Source: Lysobacterales bacterium | Lineage (GTDB): Bacteria; Pseudomonadota; Gammaproteobacteria; Nevskiales; Salinisphaeraceae | DNA length: 64,000 bases | NCBI GenBank assembly: GCA_002715985.1 | Contig: PBAO01000014.1 | Coordinates: forward strand, 62,362 to 126,361 | Reading direction: 5' to 3' | Shown: positions 39,768-49,584 of the stretch, piece by piece | Layout: each line of letters starts with the position of its first letter | Numbering within the stretch: the first letter of the stretch is position 1 | Position numbers and translations under genes: made by a program | Notes under the pieces: generated by a model | What the model was told of the DNA's origin: nothing | Seen by the model: the letters and a program-made list of their open reading frames with translations, nothing else | The model's database searches: none

Positions 39768-41144
39768 ATGTCGACAAGTATCAAAAGCATCAATCCCGCG
39801 AACGGCCAGGTCGTTCGCGAGTTCCAGACGATTTCCGACGAGGCGCTGGAAAACAAGATTCAGGCGGCTCACCGTGCGTTCGCGCAGTGGCGCACGAAGC
39901 CGATCGAGGAACGCGGCGATATTCTGCGTCGCGTGGGTGACAAGCTGGCCGAGCACAAGGATCGGCTGTGTGCGCTGATGACCGAGGAGATGGGCAAGCC
40001 CATCAACCAGGGGCCGGGCGAGATCGATCTGTGTCAGGCCATCTGTCACTACACCGCCGACAACGCGCCGAGCGAACTGGCCGACGAAGACCGCGAGCTG
40101 GAAGGCGGGCGCGCGGTGGTCAGCCACCAGCCGATCGGCATCATCTTCGGGATCCAGCCCTGGAATTTTCCGTTCTATCAGGTCGTGCGCTATGCCGTGG
40201 CGAATCTGGCCGCCGGTAATGTCGTGCTGCTCAAGCATGCACCCAACGTCTGGGGCTGTGCCGAGGCGCTCGAAGAGATCATGGCCGAGGCGGGCGTGCC
40301 CCAGGATGTCTTCAGCGTGCTCTATATTCAGGATGCCCAGGCCAGCCAGGTCACGGCCCATCCAAGGGTTCGCGGCGTGACCTTCACCGGAAGCGCGGCC
40401 ACGGGCCGCAAGATCGCCGCCGATGCCGGCCAGCATCTGAAAAAGACGGTCCTCGAGCTGGGCAGCAATGATGCCTTTGTCGTATTGGCCGACGCCGATA
40501 TCAAGAAAGCGGTACAGGCCTGCGTGACGGGGCGTATCGTCAACGGCGGCCAGACCTGCGTGGCCGCGAAGCGCTTCATCGTGGTCGATGATATCTACGA
40601 CCAGTTCCGTGATGCCTATCTGGAGCAGATGAAACAGGTCGCGTTCGGTGACCCGGCCGATGAGAACACCCAGCTCGGCCCGCTGGCGCGCGAGGATCTG
40701 CGGGATGACCTGCACAAACAGGTTCAGCAGTCGATCGAAAAGGGGGCGACCTGCCTGGTCGGCGGTGAGGTGCCGGATCGTGCGGGCTATTTCTACCCGG
40801 CGACCGTGCTCGACAACGTCAAACCCGGCATGCCGGCCTACGATGAAGAGCTGTTCGGCCCGGTCGCGGCGCTCATTCGGGCCAAGGACGAGGCCGATGC
40901 CCTTCGTATCGCCAACGATTCGGTGTATGGCCTGGGGGGCGGTATCTTCAGCGAAGACGAGGCGCGCGCCGTACGTCTGGCACGCGACGAGTTCGATACC
41001 GGCATGGTCAGCATCAATGGCTATTACATCGCCCAGCCCAACCTGCCATTCGGCGGCGTGAAGGACAGCGGGTATGGCCGCGAGCACGGGGGCTTCGGCA
41101 TGCGAGAGTTCGTCAACACCAAGTCGTTGATGATCGCGCAGTAG
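39768..41144 (+). CDS. NAD(P)-dependent succinate-semialdehyde dehydrogenase-like aldehyde dehydrogenase
   Basis: GIIFGIQPWNFPFYQVVR, FTGSAATGRKIAADAGQHLKKTVLELGSND, VNGGQTCVAAKRFIV. Confidence 0.93.
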   Translation: MSTSIKSINPANGQVVREFQTISDEALENKIQAAHRAFAQWRTKPIEERGDILRRVGDKLAEHKDRLCALMTEEMGKPINQGPGEIDLCQAICHYTADNAPSELADEDRELEGGRAVVSHQPIGIIFGIQPWNFPFYQVVRYAVANLAAGNVVLLKHAPNVWGCAEALEEIMAEAGVPQDVFSVLYIQDAQASQVTAHPRVRGVTFTGSAATGRKIAADAGQHLKKTVLELGSNDAFVVLADADIKKAVQACVTGRIVNGGQTCVAAKRFIVVDDIYDQFRDAYLEQMKQVAFGDPADENTQLGPLAREDLRDDLHKQVQQSIEKGATCLVGGEVPDRAGYFYPATVLDNVKPGMPAYDEELFGPVAALIRAKDEADALRIANDSVYGLGGGIFSEDEARAVRLARDEFDTGMVSINGYYIAQPNLPFGGVKDSGYGREHGGFGMREFVNTKSLMIAQ

Positions 41145-41305
41145 CCACCAGGACCGTTAGCGTGCACGTCGTGTGTGCGGGCCTGATGCCTGCACACGCG
41201 GCGACGTGCGCGCAGGCCACGCCGTCGGCCCGTCTTGCGATCGCAGCACGGGCGCCACGATTCGCCTGGCCTGACGTATTCAACCAACACCCACCGGAGC
41301 CATCC

Positions 41306-41527
41306 ATGGCTGACAACGAATTCATGTCCAACCCCACCCATGCGAGCGCCGCCAAGATTCAGGACTGTCTGGCCGGCATGACCTACCCGGCGACCAAACA
41401 GGCACTGCTGGATTTTGCCACCCGGCATGAGGCCCCGCTGGACGTGCGCCACACGCTGGAGCTCATTGCCGAGGACGAATACGAAGGCCCGGCGGACGTG
41501 AGCCGGGCCGTGGGCGCCGTGGTCTAG
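41306..41527 (+). CDS. DUF2795 domain-containing protein
   Basis: IQDCLAGMTYPATKQALLDFATRHEAPLDVRHTLELIAEDEYEGPADVSRAVG. Confidence 0.85.
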   Translation: MADNEFMSNPTHASAAKIQDCLAGMTYPATKQALLDFATRHEAPLDVRHTLELIAEDEYEGPADVSRAVGAVV

Positions 41528-41548
41528 CAGACGGCGCGACAGGTTTGC

Positions 41549-43390
41549 TCAGGCGCCGACGAACTGGGCCAGGCGCACGTCGTGTTCGGCGGCGATCATC
41601 TCGGCGGCTTTCTCGCCGATCATCATGGCCGCGGCGTTGGTGTTGCCGCTGACAATATTGGGCATCACGCTGGCGTCAGCCACGCGCAGACCGGCCACAC
41701 CCGAAACCCGCAGCTGTGAGTCGACCACATCACCGATGCGGCAGGTGCTGGTGGGGTGATAGACCGTCCAGGCGTAGTGCAGCGCCAGATCCTCGAGCAG
41801 AGCGTCACTGGGTTCATCGCCGGGCGCGTGGCCGTGTCTGTCTTCCAGAAACGGCGGAAACAGCGGTGCGCCCAGCGCCCGATGATCCGGCCAGTGGGCC
41901 GCGATGGCCAGCACGCGGCGCATGGTCGCGATCATCACCGGCATGTCGTGGTCGTCGCCGAAGTAATTCATGTCGATCGTCGGCGGGGTGCTCGCATCGG
42001 CGCTGGCTAGGGTGATCTCGCCCTCGCTATGTGGCTGCACCGGGTTGGCCAATAGCATGACGGTTTCTGTGTCCTCGCCCAGGCGCTGTTCTACATCGTC
42101 GAAGTACTGTTCGGGATCAACCCGCATGCAGCCGGCCCATAAATCGCGGTTATAGCCCGAGGCAAAGAAACCGATCTGGGCATCATGGCTGTGATGATCA
42201 CCCAGGCCGGTCGAAAACCAGGCGCCGGCATCGTAAAGCGAGGAGGCAATCATGCCTCGGCCCTCGGCGGCCCAGGCCGCGAAACGCCGATCGGCCTCGT
42301 CCTTGATGGCCACGAGTTCGTCAGCCATGTCCGAATCGTCGGCGGGGTCGGCCGGCAGCGGGCCGGCCGGGGCGCGCAGGGCATCGGCGCCGAAAGAGAG
42401 GCCGATCTCGCTCATGGGCACGCCCACATCGGGAGCCGGGAAACACAGCGCGACGTGGACATGGTCTTTCAGATGCTTGCCCACGTGCGGTGAGTCCAGG
42501 CGACAGGTCACGCCGGCTGCGCTGAGCTCATCTTTCGGTCCGATGCCCGACAGCAGCAGAAGATGCGGCGAGCCGATGCTGCCGGCACAGACGATGACCT
42601 CGCGCGCGGCGGTCAGAGTGTGGCGTCGCTCATCGGGCGTGGTGTAAACGATGCCGGTCGCCCGCAGGCCGGCGTCGGTATGCTCGATCAGTATCTGTTC
42701 GACATGGGCGTCGGTGATGATTGTCAGGTTATCGCGTGCCTCGGCTTCGCCTTCGATGAACGCGTGGTACGTACTCGAGCGTTTGCCGTCGCGCGTTGTT
42801 GTCTGAAATAGCGAGACGACCCCTCGGGCGCCGCCGCGCTCGCGGCCGTTGTAGTCGCCGCGGGGCAGGCCGGCGGCCTCGGCCGCATCCACGAACTCGG
42901 CGGCCCCGGGAATGATCGGCGCGCGCACGGACACGCCTAGCGGGCCCTGAGTATTGTGCGCCGCTTCATCAAGAGGGATCGCGGGGCTTGGAACGAGCCC
43001 CTCGGTCTTCTTGAAATAGGGCAGAACATTGTCATAGCTCCAACCCGTGGCCCCGCCGTCGGCCCAGGCATCGAAATCACCGGGGTGGCCGCGGACATAA
43101 GCCATGTAGTTGATCCCCGACGAGCCGCCGAGCATCTTGCCGCGCGGCACCATCATGCGCTCATCGCGCAGGCCTTTGCCGGCTCGCCCGGGGCTGGCGG
43201 TATACATCCAGTCGGTCTCCGGGTTGAGCTGCAGAGCCGAGCAGGCCGCCGGTATCAATTCCTCGGCCGGCGGCTGTCTACCGGCTTCGACGAGCCCGAC
43301 GCGACAGGTGGGGTCCTCCGACAGCCGCGCGGCCACGATGGCCCCGGCCGAGCCGCCGCCGACCACGATGAAATCAAACGTCTGCGACAT
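41549..43390 (-). CDS. GMC family oxidoreductase (choline dehydrogenase-like)
   Basis: FDFIVVGGGSAGAIVAARLSEDP, GSSGINYMAYVRGHPGDFDAWADGGATGWSYDNVLPYFKKTE, YHPTSTCRIGDVVDSQLRVSGVAGLRVADASVMP. Confidence 0.95.
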   Translation of the reverse strand: MSQTFDFIVVGGGSAGAIVAARLSEDPTCRVGLVEAGRQPPAEELIPAACSALQLNPETDWMYTASPGRAGKGLRDERMMVPRGKMLGGSSGINYMAYVRGHPGDFDAWADGGATGWSYDNVLPYFKKTEGLVPSPAIPLDEAAHNTQGPLGVSVRAPIIPGAAEFVDAAEAAGLPRGDYNGRERGGARGVVSLFQTTTRDGKRSSTYHAFIEGEAEARDNLTIITDAHVEQILIEHTDAGLRATGIVYTTPDERRHTLTAAREVIVCAGSIGSPHLLLLSGIGPKDELSAAGVTCRLDSPHVGKHLKDHVHVALCFPAPDVGVPMSEIGLSFGADALRAPAGPLPADPADDSDMADELVAIKDEADRRFAAWAAEGRGMIASSLYDAGAWFSTGLGDHHSHDAQIGFFASGYNRDLWAGCMRVDPEQYFDDVEQRLGEDTETVMLLANPVQPHSEGEITLASADASTPPTIDMNYFGDDHDMPVMIATMRRVLAIAAHWPDHRALGAPLFPPFLEDRHGHAPGDEPSDALLEDLALHYAWTVYHPTSTCRIGDVVDSQLRVSGVAGLRVADASVMPNIVSGNTNAAAMMIGEKAAEMIAAEHDVRLAQFVGA

Positions 43391-43681
43391 ATCTGCTCCT
43401 CGCGGGCCACGGCACCGCTGATTCGACTGCAGCCAGGCAGGGCGGCTGCCGGGGGTGTCCCGATCGAGCGGCCCGCCGGAACGAGATCTTTCACGCTGGC
43501 CGTATCACGTCCGGCGCACAATGAGCAGAAAGGCGTATAGAACACCGGGGCGGCGCCCTCGTCCGGCGCGGCCCAAGCATCTGGTTCGATCGCGCGCACC
43601 GGCCGGCCACGAATCAGGGATTGTCCTGATAGCCAGCCATAGCCGGTGCCCTCAGGCTGGTGGGACACTCAACGCCCCGTC

Positions 43682-44080
43682 ATGGAATCCATGCAGACCG
43701 ATCGTTTTCTCGCCCATATCTACAACGAGTGCCCGCAACTGGATCCGGATGTCGTGCATGAATGCACGCTCATCGTCATTGATGCCCTGTGCGAGCAACT
43801 GCCGGCCGAGCAGGCCCGACGCATGGCCAGCCAGCTGCCCGAAGAGATCGGCGAGGCTGCCGAGAACGGCAGTGCCCGCAGCGATACATCGGCCGTGCCG
43901 ATCTCGCTCGAGGATTTCTATGGCAAGGTCCAGTTCCGTACCGAGCTCAGCAACGAAGACACCCAGCCTTTCGTCAAGGCCGTGCTGCAGACCTTGAACA
44001 CGGCAATGTCTGATTCCGAAAAAGGCCAGGTGGTGCTGGAGCTGCCTTCCGAGCTCGATCAGTTGCTCATCGAGAACTGA
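43682..44080 (+). CDS. DUF2267 domain-containing protein
   Basis: MESMQTDRFLAHIYNECPQLDPDVVHECTLIVIDALCEQLPAEQARRMASQLPEEI. Confidence 0.7.
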   Translation: MESMQTDRFLAHIYNECPQLDPDVVHECTLIVIDALCEQLPAEQARRMASQLPEEIGEAAENGSARSDTSAVPISLEDFYGKVQFRTELSNEDTQPFVKAVLQTLNTAMSDSEKGQVVLELPSELDQLLIEN

Positions 44081-44166
44081 TCGCCTCGTGATCCATCGGT
44101 CCGGGGCTGTTTTGTCCCGGGCCGCACGAGATACCGTCCGCTGACCGTAGCGCTTGTCCACCAGGC

Positions 44167-44539
44167 GTGTGTGCGATATCGCCAGACGCGATCCATGAGC
44201 GATGCCTCACCGATACCGCGCCACCTTGCGCACGGCTCGACGAATGCAAGGCCGAGGCCCGTGCCTGTCTCGATGACTTACACGGCGCCGACATGGCCGT
44301 GGAGCGCGACCGGACTCGTCACGGCCACTTGGCCTGCATGGATGCCATGCAGGCCCGGGCGATAAGCCGGCACGCCCGACAACGCGCCGAGCAACCTCTG
44401 AAACGGATCGCCGTCACCCGCGCGCGGCCAATCGACGATCCCGATCTTGGATATTGCGCCGATTGTGCCGGGTCGATCGCGCCCGCGCGGCTGCGTCATG
44501 CCCCCACCGTCTTGTCTGGGGTTATGCCCGCGACAATGA
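44167..44539 (+). pseudogene. Degenerate TraR/DksA-family C4 zinc-finger gene
   Basis: LDECKAEARACLDDLHGADMAVERDRTRHGHLACMDAMQARAISRHARQRAEQPLKRIAVTRARPIDDPDLGYCADCAGSIAPARLRHAPTVL matches the TraR/DksA pattern but the second Cys pair is absent in frame; next frame gives SCLGLCPRQ* at 44510..44539. Confidence 0.6.
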
Positions 44540-44723
44540 GCACGCCCGGCGCTGAGCGCACGTGCCGGCACAATGCGCGGACAATCCGCATACTGCTTTC
44601 CTGTGCGAAAGCCTCTTTCGTTGCCCTGAAACGCCGTTTGATTGAAAAATAGCGCCTGAAATCAAAAAAACGCGATCGACCGGGAGATGTCGACGGCTTG
44701 CCCGCCGACACCTGACCTCAGCA

Positions 44724-45713
44724 CTAGACCCGAACCACGATCTTGCCGATCTGCTGGTTGGATTCCATGTAGCGATGGGCTCCGACGATGTCCTCAAAAT
44801 CGAAAATCCGATCGATGCGCGGCTTCAACGTACCTGAGGCGAGCCCGTCCACGATGAACGACTTGCCCCGGGCCAGCCGAGCGTCGTCGCCCGTGATCTC
44901 GAACAGTTGATAACCTCGCACGGTCTGTAGCCCGCCCAGCACCGAGAACAAGGGCAAGGGCGTTGCCTCGTCGCTCAGCGCGCCGTAGATGAACAGGATG
45001 CCGTGCTCGGCGGTGGCCTTCGACAGTTCGGCGAACTGTGGCCCACCGGCCGGGTCGAACACCACGCGCGCCCCCTGGTTGTCGGTGAGCTGCATCACCT
45101 CGGCTACGAGATCATCCGTTTCAGTAACGATTACGGCGTAGGCGCCTTCGTCTCTCAGGACATCGGCCTTGTCATGAGTGCGTGTCAGGGCGATCGGGCG
45201 TGCCCCCACGGCGTTGGCGACCTGAATGGCGGCCAGGCCGACGCTGCTGGAGGCCGCCGGAATCAACACGGTTTCGTTCCGGCCGAGGCCCGCGATATCG
45301 ATCAGCGCGCCCCAGGCGGTCATGAACTGCATCCAGCTGCCGGCGGCCTCGATCCAATCCAGATGCGCCGGGTGTTTGACCACGGCCCGGGCCGGGGCCA
45401 GCACGAGATCGCCATAGAGGGCGTATTCATCGAACTGGAATGCGGGGATCACGCTTACCGCATCGCCCGGCGCGAACTCGGTGATGTCCGGTCCCACGGA
45501 CTCGATTTCACCGGCCGCTTCGTAACCCAGGCCCTGGGGAAAGTCGGGCTGCAGCAGATATTGTCCGGACCGGAACATCACCTCGGCCCGGTTGATCCCC
45601 AGCGCTTTCGTGCGGATACGAACCTCGCCGGGCGCAGGGTCCGCCACATCCACCGTATCGATCCGCAGAACCTCGGGGCCGCCTTCTTCATCGAACCGAA
45701 CTGCCCGTGCCAT
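44724..45713 (-). CDS. Zinc-dependent alcohol dehydrogenase family protein / quinone oxidoreductase
   Basis: MARAVRFDEEGGPEVLRID, LGYEAAGEIESVGPDI, VLIPAASSSVGLAAIQVANAVGARPIALTRT. Confidence 0.92.
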   Translation of the reverse strand: MARAVRFDEEGGPEVLRIDTVDVADPAPGEVRIRTKALGINRAEVMFRSGQYLLQPDFPQGLGYEAAGEIESVGPDITEFAPGDAVSVIPAFQFDEYALYGDLVLAPARAVVKHPAHLDWIEAAGSWMQFMTAWGALIDIAGLGRNETVLIPAASSSVGLAAIQVANAVGARPIALTRTHDKADVLRDEGAYAVIVTETDDLVAEVMQLTDNQGARVVFDPAGGPQFAELSKATAEHGILFIYGALSDEATPLPLFSVLGGLQTVRGYQLFEITGDDARLARGKSFIVDGLASGTLKPRIDRIFDFEDIVGAHRYMESNQQIGKIVVRV

Positions 45714-45912
45714 GTCGTTCTCTGCCAAAAAGTTGTATGCCGCGATGCTAACAAAGGGTCACCGCCGCGGGGTTCTTTGGCATGCCGATCGTGAAGACCG
45801 AACGGCCATATCCGTAATTACACGCAAATTGAGCCGCCAACTCTTGAAAAAGCCGTTTCGTGCCAAACTTCTCTCGAAATCGAACACAATCGACAGTCAG
45901 TCAAAGAGCATT

Positions 45913-47070
45913 ATGGCCAACGATAAAGACACCGCGCAGGAAACCCACGCACCGATGCTGCAATGGCGGGATATCGCCAAGCTCATCCAGGCGGACGAGA
46001 CGCCGTGCGTGAGCATCTATGTGCCGACCACGCCGGTGTCGAGCCATCGCGAAGAGATGCGCATCGCCTACAAGGATCAAATCAAGAAGATTCAGGCGGT
46101 TCTCGACGAGCGCGAGATGGACAAGTACGAGCGCGATGCGCTCATCGAGCAGCTGGAAACCGTTGGCACGGTTGAGGCGTTCTGGACCCACCAGCAGTAT
46201 GGCCTGGCGGTTTTCGTTTCCGGCAGCCGTTTCATGGTGCGGCGCATGATGACCGCGCCGCAAGAGGCCATGGGTATCGTCGCTGATTCCTTCCATCTGC
46301 GCCCGGCGCTTCGGGCCACCTCCAACTGGATGCAGTACCAGGTGCTGTGCGTGAGTCTTCATGGCGTCGCGCTGTATGACTGCAACCAGAACGCGATGGT
46401 CGAGGTCGATCTGAACAACGACGTGCCGAGCGACATGGGCGATGCCCTGGGGCGGACCGAGCACGGCAGCAACAGCAAGGAATCCGACCAGGCCAAGAAC
46501 GACAGCGGTGATCTCAAGCATTACTTCACTGCGGTGGATCGGGCCATCAACGACCATCACAACGGCCGCACGACGCGTCCGCTGGTGCTGGCAGCGGTGT
46601 CCGAGTATCAGGGCCTGTATCGCGAGATCAGCGAAAATCCGAATCTGGTCGCCGAAGGCGTGAATCAGGAGCCCTTCGAGGCCATCCGTGAAGGCAAGCT
46701 GGGCGATTTATCCTGGGCGGTTGCCAAGAAAGCCACCGAAGCCAGCATCAACCAGCTGGTCGAGCGCTATAACGAACGCTCGGCCCACGGCGAGGGCGAA
46801 GACGACGTCGCACAGATCGCTTATGCCGCGACGATCGGTCAGGTCGAGTCGTTGTTGTTGGACGAGACGGCCCGTATCGAGGGCACGGTGGACGATAACG
46901 GGGCCGTGCAGTACGGCGAAGCCGGCGATACGCATACCGATGACGTGCTCGACGCCATCGCGGCCCACGTGATCCGGGCCGACGGCGATATCCATTACCT
47001 GCCGGCCAGCCAGATGCCGGGCGACGGTACAGCCGCGGCCATCCTGCGCTTCGCGATGGAGCCGGCCTGA
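45913..47070 (+). CDS. baeRF family (bacterial archaeo-eukaryotic release factor-like) protein
   Basis: PCVSIYVPTTPVSSHREEMRIAYKDQIKKI, QYGLAVFVSGSRF, LALVAAVSEYQGLYRE-type motif (LVLAAVSEYQGLYREIS), C-terminal AAAILRF. Confidence 0.75.
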   Translation: MANDKDTAQETHAPMLQWRDIAKLIQADETPCVSIYVPTTPVSSHREEMRIAYKDQIKKIQAVLDEREMDKYERDALIEQLETVGTVEAFWTHQQYGLAVFVSGSRFMVRRMMTAPQEAMGIVADSFHLRPALRATSNWMQYQVLCVSLHGVALYDCNQNAMVEVDLNNDVPSDMGDALGRTEHGSNSKESDQAKNDSGDLKHYFTAVDRAINDHHNGRTTRPLVLAAVSEYQGLYREISENPNLVAEGVNQEPFEAIREGKLGDLSWAVAKKATEASINQLVERYNERSAHGEGEDDVAQIAYAATIGQVESLLLDETARIEGTVDDNGAVQYGEAGDTHTDDVLDAIAAHVIRADGDIHYLPASQMPGDGTAAAILRFAMEPA

Positions 47071-47076
47071 TCCGGA

Positions 47077-47100
47077 GTCGTGCCCGTCAACGGGCACGAC
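47077..47100. repeat. Perfect 10-bp hairpin after baeRF gene
   Basis: GTCGTGCCCG-tcaa-CGGGCACGAC. Confidence 0.7.
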
Positions 47101-47112
47101 ATCGAATAGATC

Positions 47113-47157
47113 ACGACAATGGCGCGGTCGTACTCGTGACGATCGCGCCATTGTCGT
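47113..47157. repeat. Long 18-bp-arm inverted repeat
   Basis: ACGACAATGGCGCGGTCG...CGATCGCGCCATTGTCGT; one G/A difference between arms. Confidence 0.7.
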
Positions 47158-47436
47158 CCAGCCGGCGGGGGTTCAGGCAGCGGTTTCTGTTGAAGCCGCA
47201 GCGCCTGACCGGCCGGCACACAAGTGTGGCCGCGATAGACATGTTCGAGCCGCGGTCGCCGTGCAGGCAAAGACCGGTAGTGCCCCGGTCACTGCCCGCG
47301 CCACAAGCATTGCTGGCCCTCCATCGCAATGATCCCGCGCCGCGCTTGCCCGGCTGTGGTTCGCTTCGAAACTGAACAAGGCATGTGGCTGGGCATGATG
47401 GCCTTGCACCTTGTCCGATAGACCGTGGTCAGAACC

Positions 47437-47469
47437 CAAAACGCCGGCATCAGTCGATACCGGCGTTTT
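47437..47469 (-). terminator. Bidirectional Rho-independent terminator between baeRF region and fdhA
   Basis: AAAACGCCGGcATCagtcGATaCCGGCGTTTT with A and T tracts on both sides. Confidence 0.8.
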
Positions 47470-47496
47470 CCTTGCGCGCTTCGGGCTTTTCAACGA

Positions 47497-48684
47497 TCAG
47501 GCGAGTGCGCCGTGCGGATCAATCACGAACTTCTTGGCCGCGCCGTCATCGAAGGCAGCATAGCCGCCGGGCGCTTCGTCCAGGCTGATGGTCTGCACGT
47601 TGACCGCCTTGCCGATCGCCACCTTGTCGTGAAGAATCGCCTGCATGAGTTGGCGGTGATAACGCATTGCCGGGGTCTGTCCGGTATGAAACGACATGGC
47701 CTTGGCCCAGCCCAGGCCGAATTTCATCGAGAGATTGCCCTGTTTGGCGTCGTCCGACGTGGCCCCCGGGTCCTCGGTCACATACAGGCCGGGAATACCG
47801 ACGCGTCCGCCGGCCTGCACGACTTCCATCGCTGCATTGAGCACCGTGGCCGGGGCTTCCTGGCCGTGATTGTGGCCGTGGCAGTTGGCCTCGAAGCCCA
47901 CGGCATCGACCGCGCAATCGACTTCCGGCACGCCCAGAACGGACTCGATCAGCTCGGGCATGGTGGCGTCCTGGCGTAGATCGATCGTTTCGCAGCCAAA
48001 GCTCTTGGCCTGCTCCAGACGCTGCGGGATCATATCGCCGACAATCACGCAGGCCGCGCCGAGCAGCTGCGCCGAACAGGCCGCGGCCAGGCCCACCGGG
48101 CCGGCCCCGGCGATATAGACCGTTGAGCCCGGCCCGACGCCAGCGGTGACACAGCCATGGAACCCGGTCGGAAAGATATCCGAAAGCATGGTCAGGTCCA
48201 GAATCTTCTCCATGGCCTGTTCCTTGTCGGGAAAGACAAGGAGCTGGAAGTCGGCATAGGGCACCATCACATATTCGGCCTGACCCCCGACCCAGCCGCC
48301 CATGTCGACATAGCCGTAGGCACCGCCCGGCCGGTCGTCATTGACGTGCAGACAGATATGCGTGTCGCCCCGCTTGCAGTTGCGACACCGCCCGCAGGCC
48401 ACGTTGAAGGGAACAGAGACGATATCGCCGACCTTGATGAACTCGACGTCACGCCCGCACTCGATCACCTCGCCGGTGATCTCGTGGCCCAGCACCATGC
48501 CGGTCGGCGCGGTGGTACGCCCGCGCACCATATGCTGATCGCTGCCACAGATATTGGTCGTGACGACCTTGAGAATCACGCCGTGCTGACACGACCGCCG
48601 ACCGAGCGCCAACTCGGGAAAATCAATGGCCTCTACAGCCACCTCGCCCTTGCCACGAAACACCACACCACGATTGGAAGACAT
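47497..48684 (-). CDS. fdhA: Glutathione-independent formaldehyde dehydrogenase
   Basis: NRGVVFRGKGEVAVEAIDFPEL, TNICGSDQHMVRGRTTAPTGMVLGHEITGEVIE, CGRCRNCKRGDTHICLHVNDDRPGGAYGYVDMGGW. Confidence 0.95.
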   Translation of the reverse strand: MSSNRGVVFRGKGEVAVEAIDFPELALGRRSCQHGVILKVVTTNICGSDQHMVRGRTTAPTGMVLGHEITGEVIECGRDVEFIKVGDIVSVPFNVACGRCRNCKRGDTHICLHVNDDRPGGAYGYVDMGGWVGGQAEYVMVPYADFQLLVFPDKEQAMEKILDLTMLSDIFPTGFHGCVTAGVGPGSTVYIAGAGPVGLAAACSAQLLGAACVIVGDMIPQRLEQAKSFGCETIDLRQDATMPELIESVLGVPEVDCAVDAVGFEANCHGHNHGQEAPATVLNAAMEVVQAGGRVGIPGLYVTEDPGATSDDAKQGNLSMKFGLGWAKAMSFHTGQTPAMRYHRQLMQAILHDKVAIGKAVNVQTISLDEAPGGYAAFDDGAAKKFVIDPHGALA

Positions 48685-48935
48685 AACGGCTCTCGCCTTG
48701 GGACATGTATATCCAAACTACGCGGTTAGCGGCTGGCCCGCTGTGATGCTTTTGGTTGAGACCATCTGCGGACACTCATGATCACGAAACAATCGATCCG
48801 GCATGGCGCTCGTCGTCGCGGATCGGCACGAGACGGTCGGCTCCCGGGGCAGGTGACGGCATCGATACGGTGAAGTGCACACAGAGAATGCGAGTTCAGT
48901 TATCGTAGCCGTGTTGCAGACAACAAGGATTCATC

Positions 48936-49166
48936 ATGTTGGAAAAGTTTCGTATCAAAGAGCATATGGAAGTCACCGATGCCGACGGCGAGCACGTGGG
49001 CACGGTCGACAAGGTCGAGGACGAGAAGATCAAGCTGACCAAGACGGACAGCTCTGACGAACAGCATCACTACCTGGATCTGGACGACGTCGATCGTCTG
49101 GAAGATAACCGGGTATATCTGAAAAAAGGTGCCAATATTCCCGGTGGAAGTGGCGCCAATACCTAA
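48936..49166 (+). CDS. DUF2171 domain-containing protein
   Basis: KEHMEVTDADGEHVGTVDKVEDEKIKLTKTDSSDEQHHYLDLDDVDRLEDNRVYL. Confidence 0.88.
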   Translation: MLEKFRIKEHMEVTDADGEHVGTVDKVEDEKIKLTKTDSSDEQHHYLDLDDVDRLEDNRVYLKKGANIPGGSGANT

Positions 49167-49199
49167 GACGTTCCCCGGGCGGATCAACGCCTAGGATCG

Positions 49200-49236
49200 T
49201 AAAAAGCCCCTGGCTCATGCCAGGGGCTTTTTTTTC
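49200..49236 (+). terminator. Bidirectional Rho-independent terminator
   Basis: AAAAAGCCCCTGGC-tcat-GCCAGGGGCTTTTTTTT. Confidence 0.95.
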
Positions 49237-49519
49237 GGCACGCGAACGCCGGCGGCCTCCCGCGTCGTCATGCGCTGCCCGAAACGTCGATCGAGACCGA
49301 TCGCGCCATCGCTGTCGTTCCCGCGGTTGCGGAGTGGCCGAGCCGACAGCGACCCGCGAGGGAAAACGACGAGCTGCGCTGATGACAGGACGTGGCTCGA
49401 CAACAAGAGATCGCAATCAGAATGAAGATTCGCGCCCGTGCGCCGGCCGTCATGGCGTTGCTCTTTCTGGGGCTTCTCGTGTCTCGGCCATGCCGCCAGC
49501 CGAGATCGACGATACCCGG

Positions 49520-49584
49520 GCTATGCCGCGTCTTGTCGCAAGAAAGCGCTTGGCGTGGACTTGCATGACACGGCAACAGGCCCT
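49520..49584 (+). repeat. Diverged copy of the edge of the palindromic element at 61093..61157 (opposite orientation)
   Basis: Ungapped hand alignment of 49520..49584 with reverse complement of 61093..61157: 52 of 65 positions identical. Confidence 0.75.
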
